NCBI RefSeq assembly: GCF_018860745.1
Contig: NZ_JAHKPY010000002.1
Span: 688,618-752,617, forward strand
Reading direction: 5' to 3'
Source: Zobellia uliginosa
GTDB taxonomy: Bacteria; Bacteroidota; Bacteroidia; Flavobacteriales; Flavobacteriaceae
DNA: 64,000 bases
A program made the position numbers and the translations under genes. Positions 54,319 to 63,065 of this stretch are shown here, piece by piece (within the stretch, counting starts at the first letter, position 1; every line of letters starts with the position of its first letter). The notes under the pieces were generated by a model that searched no databases, was not told the DNA's origin, and worked only from the letters and a program-made list of their open reading frames with translations.

Positions 54319-54573
54319 AGTGGTAACAGAATAGTAACAAGATTTGGCTTTAAAAAGGAAATTAGTTTAGTCTTAAATTAGATTCCATACATTAATTATA
54401 ATCTGAATTACGACTTTAAGTTGAATGGATTGTTGGTTAATTGATTGAGCTGTATTGCATAGAAGATAAGGCTAGAAAATATATGAAAGTTCTTTATACA
54501 AAGTGGATTGTTAAAACCTCATAATTACAATAGGAATATTAGTAATAAATACTTGATAATCAAATAGTTACAT

Positions 54574-55971
54574 CTATTTTCCGATACAAAAGTTAGCAAA
54601 GATATTCCCTAGCAATTCGTCATTCGTCACTTGTCCTGTGATTTCCCCTAAGTGGTAGAGTGCTTCGCGAACGTCGATTGCCATAAGATCACTAGAGAGG
54701 TCTTCTTCCATACCAAATTGGACTTTCTCAATTTCTTCTAGGGCTTTGAGTAGTGAGTTATAATGTCTGGTATTGGTTACTATAGTTTCGTTGTTTCGCA
54801 GCGCTCCGGTATTTACAAATTCCAACAGTCGGTTTTTCAAATCTTCAACACCTTCACCTGTTTTGGCTGAAAGGTAATTTACGGAATCTAGATGTTGGGC
54901 TATGTTTTCCTTATCAGTATCGGAAAGCGTATCCGCTTTATTCACCAATAAAAGCAGTGGTTTTAACGGGTTCTGATTTTTTATTTTTTCAAAGTCGATA
55001 GTAATGTTCTTCAGCTTCTCATTATCGACCAGAATTTTTGAACCATCTACCAAAAGCAAAATTACCTGAGCCTGTTCAATCTTTTCAAATGTTCGTTTGA
55101 TGCCCATACCTTCCACCACATCTTGAGTTTCCCGGATGCCGGCCGTATCTATAAACCGAAAACCGATTCCGCCAATTGCAATTTCATCTTCAATAGTATC
55201 ACGGGTAGTTCCCGCTATATCCGATACAAGGGCACGTTCTTCGTTTAAGAATGCATTGAGTAAGGTAGATTTGCCCACATTGGGTTCGCCTACAATGGCA
55301 ACGGGAATTCCATTTTTTATTACATTTCCAACGGCAAAGGAATCAATCAGACCTTTTAAAACCTTTTGAATACGTGCCAATAGCTCTTTGAATTGAGTAC
55401 GGTCCGCAAATTCTACATCTTCTTCGGAAAAATCGAGTTCTAATTCAATTAGAGAAGCAAAGTTTAGAAGTTCTTGACGTAGGTTTTTAATCTCGTTACT
55501 AAACCCACCACGCATTTGCTGCATGGCAATTTGGTGGCTTGCCGCATTATCACTAGCAATAAGGTCGGCAACGGCTTCGGCCTGGCTCAGGTCCATTTTA
55601 CCATTTAAGAAGGCCCTCAAAGTAAATTCTCCCGCGTCTGCGGTTCTACAACCATTTCTGAGAAATAACTGAATAATCTGCTGTTGAATGTATGGAGAAC
55701 CATGACATGATATTTCAACAACATTTTCTCCTGTGTACGAATTAGGACCTTTAAAAACGGAAACCAATACCTCGTCAAGTATTTTATTATTTTCTGTAAT
55801 ATGTCCTAAGCTAATGGTATGGCTTTTCTTTTTTCTTAAATCTTTGCCGTAGGCGGATTTAAAAAAAGTGGCGGCGGTATCTATTGCCGTTTCTCCAGAA
55901 ATACGGATGACTGCAATTGCGCCAGCACCCGAAGGAGTTGCCATTGCTATAATATTATCATTAGGAATCAT
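54574..55971 (-). CDS. mnmE: tRNA uridine-5-carboxymethylaminomethyl GTPase MnmE
   Basis: I choose the ATG at 55971 (MIPNDNIIAMATPSGAG), the family start, over the in-frame start at 56013. The 465-residue protein has an N-terminal folate-binding domain, a central helical domain and an inserted G domain (G1 GEPNVGKST, G3 DTAGI, G4 NKAD). It ends in CIGK, the conserved cysteine motif. With MnmG it modifies U34 of tRNAs such as Glu, Gln, Leu and Arg, several of which are present in the array of this window. It is chromosomal housekeeping and marks the end of the accessory region. Confidence 0.97.
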   Translation of the reverse strand: MIPNDNIIAMATPSGAGAIAVIRISGETAIDTAATFFKSAYGKDLRKKKSHTISLGHITENNKILDEVLVSVFKGPNSYTGENVVEISCHGSPYIQQQIIQLFLRNGCRTADAGEFTLRAFLNGKMDLSQAEAVADLIASDNAASHQIAMQQMRGGFSNEIKNLRQELLNFASLIELELDFSEEDVEFADRTQFKELLARIQKVLKGLIDSFAVGNVIKNGIPVAIVGEPNVGKSTLLNAFLNEERALVSDIAGTTRDTIEDEIAIGGIGFRFIDTAGIRETQDVVEGMGIKRTFEKIEQAQVILLLVDGSKILVDNEKLKNITIDFEKIKNQNPLKPLLLLVNKADTLSDTDKENIAQHLDSVNYLSAKTGEGVEDLKNRLLEFVNTGALRNNETIVTNTRHYNSLLKALEEIEKVQFGMEEDLSSDLMAIDVREALYHLGEITGQVTNDELLGNIFANFCIGK

Positions 55972-56110
55972 TAGAAAGTTTTGGCAAAAATAGGTAAAAA
56001 CCTCTAGATGCAAATTGCAGTGGTGGTATCAAAAATAAAAGGTTGGAATGTTTTTGGATAACGGAAAATAATTAACTTCGCCGTCCATTAACTATTTAAA
56101 TCCTATTATT

Positions 56111-56578
56111 ATGAATATGCGATTATTGGCGTTTTTAGCCCTATTTATTGGAGTAACAACTTTTTCCTTTGCCCAAGAAGAGGAGAGTGAAGAAGGAGAA
56201 GTGATTCGATTGGATTCTATTTCCAGAGTGGAGCAAGTAGAAAGGGAAGCTAAGGAAATTAGAAAACAAATTGAAGCTGCCGAAAAAGAAGCTAAAGAAG
56301 CTGAAAAAGAGGCTAAAGCAGCAAAAAAAGAACAAAGTAAGTCTGAAAAGGCGAAAAAAAAGTACGAAAAGCTGAATAGCCAAATCAGTTCTATTAAAAA
56401 GGGATTGGAAAAAGACGAGAAGAAGGTTGCCAAGATCAGCGATAAAATGGCCGTTGATAAAATTAAGGGGAAACTTTCTCCTAACGATGTTGCCAAAATC
56501 GAGAAGAAATTAGGGAAGCTAAAAAGCAATATCAGTAAGAATCAGCAGAAGTTGATTAAGCTTGAAAGAAAGCTTTAA
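56111..56578 (+). CDS. Secreted lysine/glutamate-rich coiled-coil protein
   Basis: The 155-residue product has a signal peptide (ending TFSFAQ, residue 22; start MNMRLL with Met3 as alternative). It is followed by an acidic stretch and a coiled coil with AEKEA repeats (about 45-100), then GLEKDEKKVAKISDKM and a second helical pair. I recognise no named family. It is probably a periplasmic structural or envelope-associated protein. It is followed by its own terminator. Confidence 0.75.
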   Translation: MNMRLLAFLALFIGVTTFSFAQEEESEEGEVIRLDSISRVEQVEREAKEIRKQIEAAEKEAKEAEKEAKAAKKEQSKSEKAKKKYEKLNSQISSIKKGLEKDEKKVAKISDKMAVDKIKGKLSPNDVAKIEKKLGKLKSNISKNQQKLIKLERKL

Positions 56579-56598
56579 GCCTGAGAATTTATTTTTTG

Positions 56599-56633
56599 AA
56601 ATCCCGTAGGACATTGCTCTTACGGGATTTTTT
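56599..56633 (+). terminator. Terminator of the coiled-coil protein gene
   Basis: Perfect 10-bp stem AAATCCCGTA/TACGGGATTT with a 12-base loop and a T run. Confidence 0.9.
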
Positions 56634-56700
56634 GTGTCCATTAGTGTAACATTTTGGTTTTTTACGCGTCATATCTCTAGAACCCCTAAAACAATCAAAA

Positions 56701-57066
56701 ATGGAAATCATCAATCAAAACAGAGCATTAGAACAAAACAATCAGTTATTGGTAATTGCACATCTATCTCAAATGTTAACGTATGTAACCGGATTTGGCG
56801 GTTTAATTGTACCGTTGCTCTTATGGCTTACAACCAAAGATTCCGTTGCGGGAATGGATGAGCATGGCAAATCTATTATTAATTTTCAATTAACTGTCTT
56901 ACTTTTTACTATTGTTAGCGTGCCGGCCATATTGCTTTTTGGCCTTGGTATTTTAAGTTTAATATTTTTGGCTATAGTTGCTTTTGTAATTCCCATTGTT
57001 AATGCGGTAAAAGCGAGTAATGGAGAAAAGCCTAGTACGTTTATGACTATTAAGTTTATTTCTTAA
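56701..57066 (+). CDS. DUF4870-family small membrane protein
   Basis: A 121-residue protein with three membrane helices. Family features are LVIAHLSQMLTYVTGFGGLIVPLLLWL, then DEHGKSIINFQLTVLLF and the polar end VNAVKASNGEKP. DUF4870 (Tic20-like) proteins are widespread; their role is unknown. The ATG at 56701 fits the family start. The gene is monocistronic, bounded by terminators on both sides. Confidence 0.9.
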   Translation: MEIINQNRALEQNNQLLVIAHLSQMLTYVTGFGGLIVPLLLWLTTKDSVAGMDEHGKSIINFQLTVLLFTIVSVPAILLFGLGILSLIFLAIVAFVIPIVNAVKASNGEKPSTFMTIKFIS

Positions 57067-57086
57067 TGCATAGCGAGTTAAATAAT

Positions 57087-57118
57087 AAAAGCCCCAAGAA
57101 GAAATTCTTGGGGCTTTT
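57087..57118. terminator. Shared bidirectional terminator (DUF4870 gene / dnaN)
   Basis: Perfect 14-bp stem (AAAAGCCCCAAGAA and complement) with a GAAA tetraloop between two convergent genes; T runs are available on both strands. Confidence 0.95.
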
Positions 57119-57140
57119 TATGTATTGAGAAAATAGTTTT

Positions 57141-58259
57141 TTAGTTGTTCAACATAACCGGCATTACAAGCATAGTTACATTTTCGCCTTCATCAAGACC
57201 GTCTATCGGGGTAAGAATACCAGCTCTGTTAGGTAAGCTCATTTCTAATGAAACATCGTCAGAAGTAAGGTTGTTCAACATTTCTGTTAAGAAGCGTGAG
57301 TTAAAACCAATTTGCATGTCGTCACCTTGGTATGAACATGTTAATCGTTCTTCGGCCTTATTGCTGTAATCGATATCTTCCGCAGAAATATTAAGCTCTG
57401 CACCAGCAATTTTAAGACGGATCTGGTGTGTCGTTTTATTAGAGAAAATAGCAACCCTTTTTACAGAGCTCAAGAATTGGTTTCTAGCGATTGAAAGTAC
57501 ATTCGGGTTCTCTTTAGGGATAACAGCTTCATAATTAGGGTATTTACCGTCTATCAAACGACAAATAAGTTCTGTATTTTCAAAACTAAATTTAGCATTA
57601 CTGTCGTTGTATTCAATAACAACATCAGACTCGCTCCCTGCCAAAATTCCTTTTAAAAGCGTTAAAGGTTTCTTGGGCATGATGAATTCAGCAACTTGAG
57701 AAGCCGTAACATCCGTTCTTTGGTATTTTACCAATTTGTGGGCATCTGTTGCAACAAAGGTTAGGTTCTCCGTAGAAAACTGAAAAAACACACCGCTCAT
57801 TACGGGTCTTAGGTCATCATTACCGGCTGCAAATATAGTTTTGTCAATCGCGGTAGCTAAAATATCACCTAAAAGGGTAGTGGAACTAGGGTTGGCCAAT
57901 TCAACAGCTTTAGGGAACTCAGCCCCGTCAGCATATGCCAATGCATATTTACCATGGTTAGAGCTTATTTCTACTGTGTTATTGTCTTCTACAACAAATG
58001 TTAGCGGCTGCTCAGGAAAAGTCTTTAGTGTCTCTAACAACAAACGCGCCGGAACGGCAATAGTTCCTTGGTTGTCCGAATCTACATCTAATACCGAGCT
58101 CATTGTAGTTTCAAGATCAGAAGCGGAGACCGTTAATTTGTTGTTGTCTAGATCGAATAAGAAATTGTCTAGAATAGGCAGGGTGTTACTGTTATTGATA
58201 ACACCGCCTAAAACTTGTAACTGTTTTAAGAGATAGGTACTGGATACTATGAATTTCAT
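57141..58259 (-). CDS. dnaN: DNA polymerase III beta subunit (sliding clamp)
   Basis: The 372-residue protein has the three repeated clamp domains. Recognisable parts are MKFIVSSTYLLKQLQVLGGVI, DLETTMSS, RLLLETLKTFPEQPL, FVATDAHKLVKYQRTD, and the C-terminal end NLTSDDVSLEMSLPNRAGILTP and MLVMPVMLNN. It holds DNA polymerase III on DNA. It is essential and chromosomal. The gene is transcribed alone, away from gldG, in a synteny typical of Flavobacteriaceae. Confidence 0.98.
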   Translation of the reverse strand: MKFIVSSTYLLKQLQVLGGVINNSNTLPILDNFLFDLDNNKLTVSASDLETTMSSVLDVDSDNQGTIAVPARLLLETLKTFPEQPLTFVVEDNNTVEISSNHGKYALAYADGAEFPKAVELANPSSTTLLGDILATAIDKTIFAAGNDDLRPVMSGVFFQFSTENLTFVATDAHKLVKYQRTDVTASQVAEFIMPKKPLTLLKGILAGSESDVVIEYNDSNAKFSFENTELICRLIDGKYPNYEAVIPKENPNVLSIARNQFLSSVKRVAIFSNKTTHQIRLKIAGAELNISAEDIDYSNKAEERLTCSYQGDDMQIGFNSRFLTEMLNNLTSDDVSLEMSLPNRAGILTPIDGLDEGENVTMLVMPVMLNN

Positions 58260-58389
58260 AGGAGAATCGTTATTTCAATTTGTGGTATATAGTGTCTAAA
58301 ATGTCTCGATATTGATACAAGGTTCTAAAAACCTGTGTGAAACAAAGATATTTGAAATGACTTTTTTACCGAAACAAACTTATTAACAT

Positions 58390-60054
58390 CTAAGCCCCGT
58401 ATTTGCGCTTTCTAAAATAGCGAAAAACGACTCCAAAAAGAAGTATCAACCCCACGGGAAGGCCAATATTTATTAGTTGCCATTTGGTTTTCTGGTCCGT
58501 TATCCTATTAGAGTCAAGAAAGGGTACCGCAACTTTTTTATTTCTAATGTTTATAAGTCCTTTTTCATCTAAAAGGTAATTCAACGCATTTATTAAAAAT
58601 TCTTTGTTGCCATAATAGTTGTTTGTCCACTTGTCATAACCTAATTCCAATGGTCTATTATTTCGTATTTGATTTCGAATAATATCGCCATCTGAAACTA
58701 CCAGCATTTGGTTTTGCACTCCTTGGTCTACTGCTCCTTTTAGCTCAACTGGCTTAATACGATTTGCAAATGCCGATGAAAATACACCGGATAAAAGAAC
58801 GGCCAGTGGATTATTTCCTTTGTTATAAGTCTCCTTTTGAGGTGGGGTATTAATAATATCCAGACTGATCTGTTTTGGAGTACCCTCTAATTTAGACAAT
58901 GGTGAGCTTGCCAATAGTACGGTCTTTTTGTTTTTATTGGCCAACGTATCTATAGAATTGGCAAATTGAAAACGAATAGCTTCTAAATTATTATTAATGG
59001 GATGGTCGTTTTTTGAAAAGACCATGGGATTGTAGTACCAAGGTACCGGATTGTATTCCGATGAATTACCTTCGCCTGATGCCAGAACGATTTGTGTAAA
59101 ATATAAATCATCTATTAAATTGGGGTTAATTCGAATCCCGTATTTGAAAAAGAAATCGGTTAGATTCAAATCTCTCGGTAATGCCATAGCCGCTCCGTTT
59201 TCGTTGAATAGGCTGTCTAGCTCCATTTGAACTTGGTCTATAAGCCACATGGATTTGCCTCCGCCAACAATATATTGATCTAACACATACTTCTCGGCCT
59301 CGGTAAATGCCTCCGTGGGTTTGGCAATCAAGGCCAAATCATACTTATTAAGCTGTTCTAACGTCTTTTGCGGGTTCGTAGCTACAGAATCTAGGGTTAT
59401 AGCTCCTATATTATAATAGTCCTTGATGGAGGTCAAGAAATCTGCTATGTACATATCAGCTAACTCCCCATTTCCTTTGAGTACGGCAATCTGTTTCTTT
59501 TTGGTTATACTAATTTTTGCAAAAGCATCTGCAAAGGCGTATTCCAGATGTTGAATGGAATTATTCGTGCGCTCCTCTGTAGTGGCTCCTAATTTGTTTT
59601 TTAACAAAGGAACCTTCACCGTTTTATTGTTGTAGTTGACCATCGCCCACGGAAAAACGATTTCTTGCGAGGTTTTTCCATTTTCCTCTACGGTAATCTG
59701 TGCAGGCGTTAGGCCTAAAGCTTGCAAATCGGTTATGGTACCGTCTATTGTGGTAGCATCTTCCAATGGATTTGTAAAACTGAATTTTATGTTCCTATTC
59801 TTAGATGCAAATTCTTCTAACAACTGCCGTGTCTCCGTCTTTAGCTTTAGGAATTCGGGAGGAAGGTTTCCATCTAAAAGAACATCTACAATAACGGGAT
59901 GATCAAAGGCCTCAATAGTTTCTATCGCTTCTTCGGATAATGTATATCTATGGTCCTCTGTCAAATCAAAACGGGTATATGCCCATCCAGAAATAAAGTT
60001 CAACACCAGTAAAATGACAAAGGCAGCTGCAATTGGGAATATTGTTTTTTTCAT
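58390..60054 (-). CDS. gldG: Gliding motility ABC transporter component GldG
   Basis: The 554-residue protein has an N-terminal membrane helix (about 5-24), a large periplasmic region (HPVIVDVLLDGNLPPEFLKLK, GNGELADMYIADFLTSIKDYYNI) and a C-terminal helix (WQLINIGLPVGLILLFGVVF). It is the GldG auxiliary component of the GldAFG ABC transporter needed for Flavobacteriia gliding. Its start overlaps the stop of gldF, so the two are coupled. The ATPase gene gldA is not in this window. Confidence 0.95.
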   Translation of the reverse strand: MKKTIFPIAAAFVILLVLNFISGWAYTRFDLTEDHRYTLSEEAIETIEAFDHPVIVDVLLDGNLPPEFLKLKTETRQLLEEFASKNRNIKFSFTNPLEDATTIDGTITDLQALGLTPAQITVEENGKTSQEIVFPWAMVNYNNKTVKVPLLKNKLGATTEERTNNSIQHLEYAFADAFAKISITKKKQIAVLKGNGELADMYIADFLTSIKDYYNIGAITLDSVATNPQKTLEQLNKYDLALIAKPTEAFTEAEKYVLDQYIVGGGKSMWLIDQVQMELDSLFNENGAAMALPRDLNLTDFFFKYGIRINPNLIDDLYFTQIVLASGEGNSSEYNPVPWYYNPMVFSKNDHPINNNLEAIRFQFANSIDTLANKNKKTVLLASSPLSKLEGTPKQISLDIINTPPQKETYNKGNNPLAVLLSGVFSSAFANRIKPVELKGAVDQGVQNQMLVVSDGDIIRNQIRNNRPLELGYDKWTNNYYGNKEFLINALNYLLDEKGLINIRNKKVAVPFLDSNRITDQKTKWQLINIGLPVGLILLFGVVFRYFRKRKYGA

Positions 60055-60785
60055 TACCGGTTTGTATTTTTAAGTTGAACAACGGTTAGAAAAAGAAAGC
60101 ATATGGTTAAGGTGATAAAGTAAATTAAGTCTCGTGTGTCCAAAACGCCTCTGGCTATACTTTCATAATGATGTTTCATTCCCAATTTTTCGATAAAAAC
60201 GGTTATCTCTCCCTCTTCAAAAACAGTGGATAGTCCTTCAAATCCGTAGTAAAAAAGAAAACATATTATGAGTCCCACTATAAAAGCAACAATCTGGTTT
60301 TCTGATAAAGTGGAGGCAAATAGCCCGATAGCTGTGTAACATCCCATTAAAAACAGGGTTCCAAAATATGACCCAACCACTAATCCTGTATCTAAGTTGC
60401 CAGTTGTAGTTCCCAATTGTGAAATGGTATATACATAGAGAAGGGTAGGTATAAGAGCTATTAACCCCAAAGCGAAGGTTCCTAGGAATTTTCCCAAAAC
60501 CGTTTCCCAGATTGATATGGGTTTAATGAACAGCAGTTCTAAAGTGCCTAATTTCTTTTCTTCGGAGAAGGTTTTCATGGTTATGGCCGGAATAAGGAAA
60601 AGAAAAACCCAAGGAGCCAGCAGAAAGAAGTTGCTAAGGTCTGCAAACCCATAATCAAAAATATTAAACGGGCCTTTAAATACCCATAAGAACAATCCGT
60701 TCAGTACAAGAAAGAGTCCAATTACCAAATACCCAATGGGAGATGTAAAGAACGATTGTATTTCACGTTTAAAAATGGCAAGCAT
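60054..60785 (-). CDS. gldF: Gliding motility ABC transporter permease GldF
   Basis: The 243-residue membrane protein has six helices and the ABC-2 permease pattern: MLAIFKREIQSFFTSPIGYLV, PAITMKTFSEEKKLGTLELLFIKPI and ENQIVAFIVGLIICFLFYYG. It overlaps gldG by one base (shared stop/start region). With GldG and GldA it forms the ABC transporter linked to gliding motility and is a taxonomic marker of Flavobacteriia. Confidence 0.95.
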   Translation of the reverse strand: MLAIFKREIQSFFTSPIGYLVIGLFLVLNGLFLWVFKGPFNIFDYGFADLSNFFLLAPWVFLFLIPAITMKTFSEEKKLGTLELLFIKPISIWETVLGKFLGTFALGLIALIPTLLYVYTISQLGTTTGNLDTGLVVGSYFGTLFLMGCYTAIGLFASTLSENQIVAFIVGLIICFLFYYGFEGLSTVFEEGEITVFIEKLGMKHHYESIARGVLDTRDLIYFITLTICFLFLTVVQLKNTNR

Positions 60786-60945
60786 ATGCGGCTTATAGAT
60801 TTTTAGTACTCCCTACGTTCGGAGTAACTATATTTAAGTTTGAGGTTGATTATGTCTACAGCTCAAAAGCATAACATCAAATTTATAAACAATTTCAGTT
60901 TAAATAAACATTTGTTGAATTCTCTGAGAATAGTTTTTCAACTTT

Positions 60946-61779
60946 CTATGAGAAAGTAATGGTAACTGTATCCCTAAAATCCAAACCAAGTAGGGTAGAG
61001 GCTCCACCTACGGTATTCAGGTCACTTTTATATATAGCAAGCTGAATGTAGTTGGCACTGTTAAAAAGGGCTAAACGGTCTCCCGCACCTTTCCGCTGGC
61101 TCTTATCTAAGTCAAAATTGATGATATCACTATACTTATTATGAATTTTTTTGAATTTGGCCGTACGGGCCGTTATTTCAAAATCCCTCCCCTTGCGGTA
61201 GGCTTCAAAGAAGTTTTTGCTAATATTGGTCACCACATTTCCGTAGTTATCAATGTAGATAACGCTGCCTATAATCTTGTTGCCATTATCTGTTACCGTC
61301 GGCGCAAATTCACGGAGGTCTTTGAGTTGGTCAAAAGGTTTGCCCACAACCTCTAAAGTACCGCCACGCGCTATATGACAGGCAACTTTAACAAATACGT
61401 CCAAAACAGGAAATGACCCTTGGCTGGGATTTGGAATATTTAACTGCACCACTTTTTCAGGTTTGGTTTCACTGGTAATTAGACCAATAACCCCGTTATT
61501 GGCACTAATAAAGTAATGACCGTTAACTAAGACGGCAACATGTTGGTTTTCTGGGGTAGGTTCGGAATCCACTCCCACAATATGTATGGTGCCTTCAGGG
61601 AAATGTTTGTAGGAGTTCTCAAGAATATAGGCGCATTCTTGAATGTTGAACGGGCTTATGTTATGGGAGATATCAACTATTTTAGCATCGTTAAGTTCCC
61701 TGTATATGGTTCCCTTTAGGGTGCCCACAAAGTAGTCCTTAAGACCAAAATCTGTAGTTAACGTTATAATTGGATTCAT
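60946..61779 (-). CDS. S-adenosyl-L-methionine hydroxide adenosyltransferase (DUF62)
   Basis: The 277-residue protein starts MNPIITLTTDFGLKDYFVGT, the signature of SAM hydroxide adenosyltransferases (relatives of fluorinase and chlorinase). It also has DISHNISPFNIQECAYIL, ISANNGVIGLI and SVIYIDNYGNVVTNI. The family converts SAM and water to adenosine and methionine; halogenase activity needs residues that cannot be judged here. It lies 160 bases upstream of gldF and is divergent from phoH. Confidence 0.92.
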   Translation of the reverse strand: MNPIITLTTDFGLKDYFVGTLKGTIYRELNDAKIVDISHNISPFNIQECAYILENSYKHFPEGTIHIVGVDSEPTPENQHVAVLVNGHYFISANNGVIGLITSETKPEKVVQLNIPNPSQGSFPVLDVFVKVACHIARGGTLEVVGKPFDQLKDLREFAPTVTDNGNKIIGSVIYIDNYGNVVTNISKNFFEAYRKGRDFEITARTAKFKKIHNKYSDIINFDLDKSQRKGAGDRLALFNSANYIQLAIYKSDLNTVGGASTLLGLDFRDTVTITFS

Positions 61780-62069
61780 AAAATACTTTAATTTACATCA
61801 AGTAATATAGGCAACGGGCTAGCGTACGATACTTCTTCAACGAAGCGGTCTACCGTAACAATTGCGCTAAACCTATATAAAATGAAATGCAAGATGTTAT
61901 TTGAGAATAAAAGAATCTGATTATTTGAGTTCGCTATCATACAGTAATGTTGATATGTTTTAGTTAGGCAAACTGAAATTTTCGTTAAGTTTGTTAAACA
62001 AAATTATAACAAAAAAATAGCCAAGCGAAATATTATGTTCACAGGCTTCCATTTTAACACCTATACTTC

Positions 62070-63023
62070 TTGAACGAACTCATAATTGAACTTACCGAGA
62101 TTAGCCCAAGGGAATTTTTCGGGCAACAAAATGAAAATATCGACTTACTTAAAAAGTATTTTCCAAAGCTGAAAATAGTAGCAAGGGGAAGTAAAATAAA
62201 AGTCTACGGAGACGAAGAACTCTTGGAGGAATTTGAACGCCGTTTTGATATGTTGACTACACATTTTGGCAAGTATAATAAACTAGACGAAAATAGTATT
62301 GAAAGGGTTTTGACCAGCAATATATCTACGGATTATGAGTCGCCCGAAAGTAGTGATGAAACTTTGGTGCACGGGGTTAACGGAAGGTTGATCAAACCCC
62401 AGACCGTAAACCAAAGAAGACTTGTTGCCGCAGCTAAGAAAAACGATATGGTATTCGCAATAGGGCCAGCTGGTACAGGTAAAACGTATACAGGAGTTGC
62501 TCTTGCGGTTAAGGCACTGAAAGAAAAGCAAGTAAGGCGCATTATCTTAACAAGACCTGCGGTTGAGGCCGGAGAGAATTTAGGTTTTTTACCGGGTGAT
62601 CTTAAAGAAAAATTAGATCCGTATATGCAACCCATTTATGATGGTCTTAGGGATATGATTCCTGCTGAAAAATTAGCGAATTTAATAGAGAATGATATTA
62701 TTCAAATTGCGCCATTGGCTTTTATGCGCGGCCGTACTTTGGATAATGCCTTTGTTATTCTGGATGAGGCACAAAATACCACGCACGCACAAATGAAAAT
62801 GTTCTTGACGCGTATGGGTAAGAATGCCAAGTTTATGATAACGGGGGATCCAGGTCAGATAGATTTACCGCGTAGGATGATTTCGGGCCTAAAGGAAGCT
62901 CTTTTAATACTCAAGGATACGGAAGGTATTGAAATTATATACTTGGATGATAAAGATGTTGTGCGTCATAAGCTGGTTAAGAAAGTTATTGATGCATATA
63001 AAAATATAGAGCACCAGAACTAA
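62070..63023 (+). CDS. PhoH-family ATPase
   Basis: The 317-residue protein uses a TTG start at 62070 (MNELIIELTEISPREFFGQ); this start gives the family N-terminus. The P-loop is AIGPAGTGKTYTGVALAV, followed by ILTRPAVEAGENLGFLPGDL, FVILDEAQNTTHAQMKMFLTR and ITGDPGQIDLP. PhoH proteins are ATPases of the YbeZ type, linked to RNA metabolism and ribosome maturation. It is 42 bases before purC on the same strand. Confidence 0.95.
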   Translation: MNELIIELTEISPREFFGQQNENIDLLKKYFPKLKIVARGSKIKVYGDEELLEEFERRFDMLTTHFGKYNKLDENSIERVLTSNISTDYESPESSDETLVHGVNGRLIKPQTVNQRRLVAAAKKNDMVFAIGPAGTGKTYTGVALAVKALKEKQVRRIILTRPAVEAGENLGFLPGDLKEKLDPYMQPIYDGLRDMIPAEKLANLIENDIIQIAPLAFMRGRTLDNAFVILDEAQNTTHAQMKMFLTRMGKNAKFMITGDPGQIDLPRRMISGLKEALLILKDTEGIEIIYLDDKDVVRHKLVKKVIDAYKNIEHQN

Positions 63024-63065
63024 ATTAATATTTTACCTTTTTCAATTACAAATCACGAATATCTC

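Larger units (their letters stand above)
53902..54573. other. Boundary region between PUL and housekeeping block
   Basis: About 670 AT-rich bases without a gene. It contains a tRNA 3'-end fragment and terminator at 54250-54318, followed by two GTAACA direct repeats (tggtaacagaatagtaac). Such repeats commonly follow tRNA genes used by tyrosine integrases in Bacteroidota. No integrase gene is present here. Confidence 0.5.
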
